In this document: positions 1-5,648 of the stretch, piece by piece
Layout: each line of letters begins with the position of its first letter
How positions within the stretch are numbered: position 1 is the stretch's first letter
DNA from: Lishizhenia sp.
GTDB taxonomy: Bacteria; Bacteroidota; Bacteroidia; Flavobacteriales_D; Crocinitomicaceae
Direction of reading: 5' to 3'
DNA length: 8,013 bases
Assembly: GCA_007117055.1 (NCBI GenBank)
Contig: SKHH01000117.1
Coordinates: forward strand, 1 to 8,013
Notes under the pieces: model-generated
Told to the model about the DNA's origin: nothing
Seen by the model: the letters and a program-made list of their open reading frames with translations, nothing else
Databases searched by the model: none
Made by a program: the position numbers and the translations under genes

Positions 1-152
1 ACAGTTTTGTTCTCCTGAGAAACCGACTGCATTTTAACTTCTTTACCTTCCGAGGAGAATAAACGGATTGCATGAACTGTATTCGTTCCATTCCACTCAA
101 TCGTCAAAATATCATTTACTGGATTTGGAAAATAATTTAACTCAAACAATTC
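1..152 (-). other. T9SS type A C-terminal sorting domain (partial)
   Basis: Codons from residue 1071 onward read ELFELNYFPNPVNDILTIEW, followed by an IRLFSSEGKEV strand. This is the usual start of the Por_secre_tail (type A) signal, which directs a Sec-exported protein through the type IX secretion pore and is normally cleaved on the cell surface. About 50 residues are visible; the domain is usually about 75-85 residues long, so the gene should end shortly beyond the edge. Confidence 0.88.
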
Positions 153-3100
153 ATAGTCGTCTACCTGATTTGTACTCTCAACTATGATAATTCGAGAAAA
201 TTCACGCTGACATGTTCCGTTCCATGCTGTTAATGTAACTAAAAACTCACCTGAACTTGTGAATTCATGCGTGGGTTCAAATTGGGTTGATGTTTCATCG
301 TCATCAAAATTCCACTCATAATTTGTAGCGAACTCCGTAAAATTAAAAAAGCTTACCACTGGGTTTTCTTCCAACTGAACTAAAGTATCAGATGCCTCAA
401 AGTAAACAATTGGGTATTTGTTTTCATAACTTAAGCTATCACTCTTCATAGAACTTTGGCATAAATCAGAATCGACCACGATTACCTTTAGAAACTGTTC
501 ACATAAATTAGAAAGAACTGGTAAGTTTGGTAAACTTGCGTCTTCCCATTGATAATCATACGGAGGTACTCCACCTGTAACAACGACTTCTGCTTCTCCG
601 TCACAATCTCCTTCACATGAAATTTTTGTCAATACGAGCTCTACCTGAGGGGCATTTGGATTTGTAATCTCAAAATGCTGTGTGAATTCACAATTATTTC
701 CATCAACAATAAGAAAATCATGAATACCAGCATAAAAACCACAACGCTCCAAATCATTCGCGCCATCACTCCAAGAAACCGAAAGAGGCTCAAGTGTCCC
801 TCCTGATAAATTCGAGATAGTAACGCATCCATTAGATTCGCCACAGTCCGCTTCATCAGTTGCAAGGTCATAAAACAAATCAATGGGTGGAGCTGTTAGT
901 TCATATTCCACAATAGTTATACATTCATTTGCGTCTTTTACGGAAACAATATATTCCCCTTCACATAAATTAGTTAATGCAGGAGATGTTGTGGAAGAGG
1001 ACAAATGTTCCCAGGAATAACTAAACGGTCCATTCCCAGAAGCTTGAACAACTAAACCTCCGTCACATAAAGAGGCGCAAGTCATTTCATTTTCACTTAT
1101 GGCAACATTCGGAAGTTCATGGACAAGTATATAGTTTTCTTTGGTATTCGACAGCTCATCGTCTTGATAAGTAACAGTTAAAGTTACAGAAAAAGAACCC
1201 TCATTTTCGTAAATCACAGAGGGATGTTGTTCACTAGACGTTGAAGGGCTTGCCCCTGTAAACTCCCAGTTCCAAGCAATTGGATTACCCGAACTTTGGT
1301 CTGTGAACGTTACCGTATCACCAGCACAAAGTGTTGAGGTGCTTGCTGAAAAATCTGCTTCTAAAAATTCCTGCGTAAAAGCGCTAACTCCACCTCTCAA
1401 ATTCCCAACAAGCAATGTGTGCTCTTCACCACCCTGAAGTTGTGCCATTGTAGGGAAAATTCTATTTCCCATAAATGGAATGGTTGCGTTTGTAATTAAC
1501 TGAAAAGTACCGTTTAAGTTTCCATCAATATTTCGATACTGATATAAATCCCCATGAAGTGAACCTACTAACATTCGATATTCGCCATCAATCTCTTTCA
1601 CGATAGGTGAGCTATGACCATTATTCGGTCTAGAAGGCAGGGCCGTAGATATTTTACCTAGCGAATCTGTAACAAACGAAAAATTAAAAGACGAGGATGA
1701 ACCCGAATTTTCATAATACCAAACATTACCATTTCGACAACCGATGATTAAATCTTTTTTATCATTTCTATTTAAGTCCACCAAGTGAGGGGCTGCAAAG
1801 TTTCCCACATCAATAATATTTCCTTGAGCGTCAGTCATTGGTGATTGCTCTGGCGAAAAACTAATTGTATTTCCCGAAGAAATATTTTGGAAATAATGAA
1901 GTCTACCTTGTAAATCACCTAAAATCATGTCGGGCTTTCCATCACCATTAAGGTCCTCAAAAGTAGGGGTCAAATGATTACCTAACCCATACTGCGACAT
2001 ATTTAAGAAATTATCGTCCTCAATTTTAAATTTAGGTTCTTCAGCGGTTCCTTCATTTAATAATAGCATAAATCGCTGATCATTAAGTGTGTTTTCATTG
2101 TAGTACCTAAAATTAGAAATAATAATATCCATTTTCCCATTTTGATTGATATCCACAAACATAGGAATTGCACCCTCACCGACGTCAATCATTTCTTCTT
2201 GCAGGAATGCCTTCGTTTTGAACTCAAAATCTGGTAAGTTGGTTGCTCCTTTATTTTTATACATCCAGACACTTTGTGAATTTTCAGCAGATATAGTTTG
2301 ATTCGGAGAAGCGAGTAAATCTTTGACTCCATCATTATCTATATCCAAATAGAATGCCGCGGGAAATTCATCCAAGTCTAACGGAATATCATAAGAAGGA
2401 AAAGTGTTGTCTTGGTCTACGATACTTGCGTGAGAAGGTGTTCCTCCGTTTTTCAACAAACTAATAGTTGAATATTCAATATCTGCAATCAACAGGTCTG
2501 TAAGTCCATTTTCATAGGCGTCCAACGGACATAAAGTAGCCCCTTCATGTCTATTTCCTCCTTGGCCTACAATCCACTCCCCATTATCATCAAGATCAAA
2601 CTCTGGGTTAGAAACATTAAAATCACACGTATCAAATAAGGCCAACTCATTGGACGTAAAACTTTCACTAAAATAACCCCAACAGCGATTTCTCAACTCA
2701 AAATCCAAGCTATCACAATGCCCATACTTTTCCATACTCATATTTCTATGATAATGTAGTGTTGTTCCCCACGAGCCAAATGTGAGAATATCCATATCCC
2801 CATCATTGTCTACGTCAACCAAAGCTGGTATATTCACCGAACTCACGTATAAATTGACATAATTATTCGTATATAATGAATGTAACGGTGAACCACTGGG
2901 CGTATTTGAGGGAGTGATTTGCTGAAAACCTATTTCTCCTGTATCTTCCGTCGTATTTCTGTAAACACGTATTCCTCCCGGCATGTAAGTAAAAAGATCT
3001 GTATAACCATCACAATCAAAATCGTAAGCTACCACCCAATCTCTTAATGGAGGAAAATTCGATTGATAATCCTCGGTATATTCATACTCTACGGATTCTC

Positions 3101-3362
3101 CAGAACCTCTTACTAAAAAGGCAGTAACTTTATTACCAGAACGATCAAACATTACGACATCTTGAATACCATCCTGATCTAAATCCAAGTTAAAAAACTG
3201 AGCTGAATTAACACCTCCTGCCCATGGGTGTTGAAGCGCAATACCATTTTTAATCACTTCGATTTCATCGGGTGTAGCGTTGAATGTAAAAACCTGAGCA
3301 TATAGTTTACACGATGTGATCAAAACAATCAAAGAAAAAATGAAAACCTTAAAACTATTCAT
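1..3362 (-). CDS. Large T9SS-secreted FG-GAP/SprB/PKD surface protein (C-terminus cut by window edge)
   Basis: The frame stays open for 1120 codons from ATG at 3362-3360 to the left edge. Residues 1-23 form a signal peptide: Lys5, a hydrophobic core, then LITSCKLYAQ. Residues about 45-660 carry repeated acidic loops of FG-GAP/VCBS type, such as DLDQDGIQD (60-68), DVDNDGDMD (183-191), DIDNDGVKD (340-348) and DLNGDGKPD (470-478), which probably fold as a calcium-binding beta-propeller. A PKD domain follows (about 670-740, NWEF core), then three SprB-like repeats (about 762-975), a second PKD domain (about 985-1061, YEWNFDDDE) and the start of a T9SS type A sorting domain (YFPNPVND from 1077). 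I infer a protein exported by Sec and T9SS and then anchored on or released from the cell. The ligand is unknown; nothing suggests an enzyme. It lies 99 bases downstream of uvrB on the same strand. The reading frame is certain and the domain calls are by eye. Confidence 0.93.
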   Translation of the reverse strand, partial: MNSFKVFIFSLIVLITSCKLYAQVFTFNATPDEIEVIKNGIALQHPWAGGVNSAQFFNLDLDQDGIQDVVMFDRSGNKVTAFLVRGSGESVEYEYTEDYQSNFPPLRDWVVAYDFDCDGYTDLFTYMPGGIRVYRNTTEDTGEIGFQQITPSNTPSGSPLHSLYTNNYVNLYVSSVNIPALVDVDNDGDMDILTFGSWGTTLHYHRNMSMEKYGHCDSLDFELRNRCWGYFSESFTSNELALFDTCDFNVSNPEFDLDDNGEWIVGQGGNRHEGATLCPLDAYENGLTDLLIADIEYSTISLLKNGGTPSHASIVDQDNTFPSYDIPLDLDEFPAAFYLDIDNDGVKDLLASPNQTISAENSQSVWMYKNKGATNLPDFEFKTKAFLQEEMIDVGEGAIPMFVDINQNGKMDIIISNFRYYNENTLNDQRFMLLLNEGTAEEPKFKIEDDNFLNMSQYGLGNHLTPTFEDLNGDGKPDMILGDLQGRLHYFQNISSGNTISFSPEQSPMTDAQGNIIDVGNFAAPHLVDLNRNDKKDLIIGCRNGNVWYYENSGSSSSFNFSFVTDSLGKISTALPSRPNNGHSSPIVKEIDGEYRMLVGSLHGDLYQYRNIDGNLNGTFQLITNATIPFMGNRIFPTMAQLQGGEEHTLLVGNLRGGVSAFTQEFLEADFSASTSTLCAGDTVTFTDQSSGNPIAWNWEFTGASPSTSSEQHPSVIYENEGSFSVTLTVTYQDDELSNTKENYILVHELPNVAISENEMTCASLCDGGLVVQASGNGPFSYSWEHLSSSTTSPALTNLCEGEYIVSVKDANECITIVEYELTAPPIDLFYDLATDEADCGESNGCVTISNLSGGTLEPLSVSWSDGANDLERCGFYAGIHDFLIVDGNNCEFTQHFEITNPNAPQVELVLTKISCEGDCDGEAEVVVTGGVPPYDYQWEDASLPNLPVLSNLCEQFLKVIVVDSDLCQSSMKSDSLSYENKYPIVYFEASDTLVQLEENPVVSFFNFTEFATNYEWNFDDDETSTQFEPTHEFTSSGEFLVTLTAWNGTCQREFSRIIIVESTNQVDDYELFELNYFPNPVNDILTIEWNGTNTVHAIRLFSSEGKEVKMQSVSQENKT
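438..1079 (-). repeat. Three SprB-like cysteine-patterned repeats in the left surface protein
   Basis: Residues 762-975 hold three units of about 77 residues. Units 1 and 3 have a CxxxCDG start, a glycine-rich VxxxG strand, PFSYSWE or PPYDYQWE, then a NLCE turn and a strand ending in another Cys. This resembles the SprB repeat of Flavobacterium gliding adhesins. Cysteines are at 762/766/800/814, 840/846/874/891 and 916/920/954/968. Units 1 and 3 share identical spacing (4, 34, 14); unit 2 is more divergent (6, 28, 17). Two disulfides per unit is an inference. Confidence 0.75.
1383..3230 (-). repeat. FG-GAP/VCBS-like repeat array in the left surface protein
   Basis: At least seven blocks spaced about 50-80 residues apart have an acidic loop followed by a hydrophobic strand: D60, D114, D183, D340, D404 (DINQNGKMD), D470 and D529 (DLNRNDKKD). 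Several are followed by a stretch like GxLxGxLxYxxN (for example LGDLQGRLHYFQN after D470 and GCRNGNVWYYEN after D529), typical of FG-GAP/VCBS propeller blades. The last blades, at about residues 587-660, keep the VGxLxG strand but lose the acidic loop. Such arrays occur in integrin-like and secreted Bacteroidota proteins. The number of blades is uncertain by eye. Confidence 0.8.
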
Positions 3363-3387
3363 AAATGTCACTGAAGATATCAACGTA

Positions 3388-3395
3388 TAAAGTTA
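3388..3395 (-). promoter_or_regulatory. Weak candidate -7 box upstream of the left surface protein
   Basis: On the minus strand TAACTTTA lies 25 bases before the ATG at 3362. It matches the Bacteroidota -7 consensus TAnnTTTG except in the last base. No TTG-type -33 element is found at the expected distance, so this may be chance in AT-rich DNA, and the gene could instead be read through from uvrB. Confidence 0.25.
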
Positions 3396-3443
3396 CAGAA
3401 TTTTATTTATGTACATATTTGAATGATGGTATTATTTCAGCTT

Positions 3444-3461
3444 AAGTAACATAAGTCACTT
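3444..3461 (-). terminator. Weak hairpin abutting the uvrB stop codon
   Basis: On the minus strand, immediately after the uvrB TAA, AAGTGAC and GTTACTT can pair around a TTAT loop (7 pairs, one a G-U wobble). There is no T tract after it, so it is not a standard intrinsic terminator. It may be a 3'-end-protecting hairpin or chance. Confidence 0.25.
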
Positions 3462-5465
3462 TTACTCATCAAGTAACTTCTTCAAACGAAACATTTCATC
3501 TCGTAATCGCGCTGCTTCAATGAAGTCCAATTCCTTGGCAGCTTTTTCCATGTCTTTTTTAACCTTGGCGATACTTTTTTCAAGTTGTTCCGAATTCATA
3601 TATGCTACAACGGGATCAGCAGCAATAGATAAATCAGAGTGTTGCTCATAATCCTGCTCCCTACTTTTTGCTCGTTGTTCGAAGGTTGTTTCGTTAGGTT
3701 TATTTAATGGAGTGGGGACAATACCATTTTCTGTATTGTACTTTTCTTGTAGCTCTCTTCGACGTTTGGTTTCTTCAATTGTGCGTTCCATACTTTTAGT
3801 CATTTTATCGGCATAAAAAATAACCATACCATTTACGTTTCTGGCCGCACGTCCAACAGTTTGAACTAATGATCTTTCATTTCTCAAGAAGCCTTCTTTA
3901 TCCGCATCGATAATCGCCACAAGGCTTACTTCTGGTAAATCCAGGCCTTCTCTTAATAAATTAACACCTATCAACACATCAAAAACACCTTGTCGTAATT
4001 GCTGTAAAATTTCAACGCGTTCGATTGTATCTATCTCACTATGAATATAGCGACACAAAACACCCATTTTATCCAAGTATTTTTGAAGTTCTTCTGCCAT
4101 TCTTTTCGTCAAAGTAGTTACCAGCACTCTTTCTTTTTGATCAATACGCAAGTGAATTTCTTCTAATAAATCATCAATTTGATTTTTACTTGGCCTAACT
4201 TCTATCAACGGATCTAATAAACCCGTTGGTCGAATTACTTGTTCTACAACAACTCCCTTTGATTGCTCTATTTCATAATCTGCTGGTGTAGCACTCACAT
4301 AAATCACTTGATTAATCAGTGATTCAAATTCTTCAAATTTCAGAGGTCGATTATCCATTGCGGCTTGCAAACGGAATCCATATTCTACCAGGTTAATTTT
4401 ACGTGCTCTATCGCCACCATACATCGCACGAACTTGCGGAACAGTGACGTGACTTTCGTCTATTACCATTAAATAATCTTTGGGGAAATAATCCAACAAA
4501 CAGAATGGTCTTGTTCCTGGAGCCCTTTTATCGAAATAGCGTGAATAATTCTCAATTCCCGAACAATAGCCTAATTCTCGAATCATTTCTAAGTCATATT
4601 CGGTTCTTTCCAATAAACGTTTGGACTCCATCACTTTTCCTTCATTTTTGAAAGCTTCCACTTGAATAAGTAGATCATCTTGAATCATTTCAATGGCTGC
4701 TTGAGTTGTTTCAGGTGAACTCACGAAAATATTCGCTGGATAAATATTAATCGCTTCGAATGATTCTATTTTGTTCGAAGTTTCAGGATCAATTGTCAGA
4801 ATAGCTTCTATTTCATCTCCCCAAAACTCTATTCTCAATGCATAATCTGCATAAGCTAGAAAAATATCCACGACATCTCCTTTAGCACGAAATGTTCCTC
4901 GTTTAAATTCATCCCCTGCACGAGAATATAAGTTTTCCACCAATTTGAATAGAAATTTATTTCTACTGATAATATCTCCAATTTTAATAGGAATTATGCT
5001 TTTTTCAAACTCATTGGGATTTCCTATACCGTAAATACAAGAAACCGAAGAAACAACTATTACATCTCTTCTACCCGACAACAAGGCTGATGTAGCTGAT
5101 AGTCTCAATTTTTCTATTTCATCATTAATTGCTAAGTCCTTTTCAATATATGTATCTGTAACAGGCAAATATGCCTCAGGTTGATAATAATCATAATACG
5201 AGACAAAGTACTCCACCGCATTGTTGGGGAAAAACTGCTTAAACTCTTGATATAATTGAGCAGCAAGCGTTTTGTTATGAGAAAGTATTAAAGTTGGTTT
5301 CGTAACTTCTTTTATGACATTAGCTATTGTAAATGTTTTTCCACTGCCTGTAACTCCGAGTAAAGTCTGATGTTTTACCTCATCGATAACTCCTTGTTGA
5401 AGTTGTTTAATCGCCTCAGGCTGATCACCTGTAGGTTCAAAAGAAGAAACCAATTTAAATTCCAT
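3462..5465 (-). CDS. uvrB: Excinuclease ABC subunit B (UvrB)
   Basis: UvrB is the central protein of nucleotide excision repair: UvrA loads it on damaged DNA, it verifies the lesion with its helicase fold, and it recruits UvrC for incision. The 667-residue product has the family's normal length (E. coli 673) and is intact. Visible motifs are Walker A GVTGSGKT (37-44), the beta-hairpin region YYDYYQPEAY (90-99) that clamps DNA, DESH (336-339), YVSATP (389-394), NLLREGLDLPE, motif VI QTVGRAARN (from 535, Arg539 and Arg542) and a C-terminal UVR helical hairpin (629-667) that binds UvrC. The start is set at ATG 5465-5463 because MEFKLVSSFEPTGDQP matches the UvrB N-terminus; the frame stays open upstream to an ATG at 5513, but those 16 residues are not UvrB-like. 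No Shine-Dalgarno is seen, as usual for Bacteroidota. No uvrA or uvrC is adjacent. Confidence 0.98.
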   Translation of the reverse strand: MEFKLVSSFEPTGDQPEAIKQLQQGVIDEVKHQTLLGVTGSGKTFTIANVIKEVTKPTLILSHNKTLAAQLYQEFKQFFPNNAVEYFVSYYDYYQPEAYLPVTDTYIEKDLAINDEIEKLRLSATSALLSGRRDVIVVSSVSCIYGIGNPNEFEKSIIPIKIGDIISRNKFLFKLVENLYSRAGDEFKRGTFRAKGDVVDIFLAYADYALRIEFWGDEIEAILTIDPETSNKIESFEAINIYPANIFVSSPETTQAAIEMIQDDLLIQVEAFKNEGKVMESKRLLERTEYDLEMIRELGYCSGIENYSRYFDKRAPGTRPFCLLDYFPKDYLMVIDESHVTVPQVRAMYGGDRARKINLVEYGFRLQAAMDNRPLKFEEFESLINQVIYVSATPADYEIEQSKGVVVEQVIRPTGLLDPLIEVRPSKNQIDDLLEEIHLRIDQKERVLVTTLTKRMAEELQKYLDKMGVLCRYIHSEIDTIERVEILQQLRQGVFDVLIGVNLLREGLDLPEVSLVAIIDADKEGFLRNERSLVQTVGRAARNVNGMVIFYADKMTKSMERTIEETKRRRELQEKYNTENGIVPTPLNKPNETTFEQRAKSREQDYEQHSDLSIAADPVVAYMNSEQLEKSIAKVKKDMEKAAKELDFIEAARLRDEMFRLKKLLDE

Positions 5466-5488
5466 AGTTACAAAATAACAGTAAATAT

Positions 5489-5496
5489 TAAACTTA
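5489..5496 (-). promoter_or_regulatory. uvrB: Weak candidate -7 box for uvrB
   Basis: On the minus strand TAAGTTTA lies 23 bases before the uvrB ATG at 5465 and matches TAnnTTTG except in the last base. A TTTG is present only 14 bases upstream, too close for the usual 19-21. No SOS-type operator was recognised. Confidence 0.28.
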
Positions 5497-5540
5497 ACCC
5501 ACATAAATTGCAAAATTCGAATCGCATTGTATTTATATTA

Positions 5541-5561
5541 TTATAAAAAACGCATTTATAA
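5541..5561. repeat. Short AT-rich inverted repeat in the divergent spacer
   Basis: TTATAAA (5541-5547) and TTTATAA (5555-5561) are perfect 7-base inverted arms around AAACGCA. It sits about mid-spacer and could be a dimeric regulator site, but such arms arise easily in AT-rich DNA. Confidence 0.3.
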
Positions 5562-5600
5562 AATATCCGTCAAGTAATAGGAGATTATATTAATTTGAAG

Positions 5601-5631
5601 TTTGATAAAACAATTAATTCTATTAAATTTG
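5601..5631 (+). promoter_or_regulatory. Bacteroidota-type promoter of the IgGFc-type gene
   Basis: TTTG (5601-5604), a 19-base spacer, then TAAATTTG (5624-5631) match the -33 TTTG and -7 TAnnTTTG elements of the Bacteroidota housekeeping sigma factor, with a spacer length expected for this group. The ATG is 17 bases past the -7 box, so the predicted untranslated leader is only about 10-14 bases, A/C-rich and without a Shine-Dalgarno. Confidence 0.7.
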
Positions 5632-5648
5632 CTCTATCAACACACACT

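Larger units (their letters stand above)
5466..5648. other. Divergent intergenic spacer between uvrB and the IgGFc-type gene
   Basis: This 183-base, strongly AT-rich spacer separates two divergently read genes and must hold both promoters. It contains a good plus-strand promoter (5601-5631), a half-matching minus-strand box (5489-5496) and a short AT inverted repeat (5541-5561). No tRNA, riboswitch-like fold or convincing small ORF was recognised. Confidence 0.8.

Noticed and set aside
641..883. 80-codon open frame overlapping the left surface gene
   Set aside because: It lies wholly within the long frame that encodes the SprB-like repeats, and its product has no recognisable features; it is an overlapping shadow.
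5541..5577. Minus-strand TTGACG followed by TATAAAT-like sequence as an E. coli-type sigma70 promoter for uvrB
   Set aside because: The spacing to a TATAAT-like box is wrong for 17 bases, and Bacteroidota housekeeping promoters use a different consensus; AT-rich spacers give such matches easily.
5579..5648. Alternative TTG start at 5595 for the IgGFc-type gene, with AGGAG at 5579-5583
   Set aside because: The TTG is in frame 18 codons upstream, but it would put 18 polar residues before the signal peptide and overlap the promoter; ATG 5649 begins directly with MKRF and a hydrophobic core.
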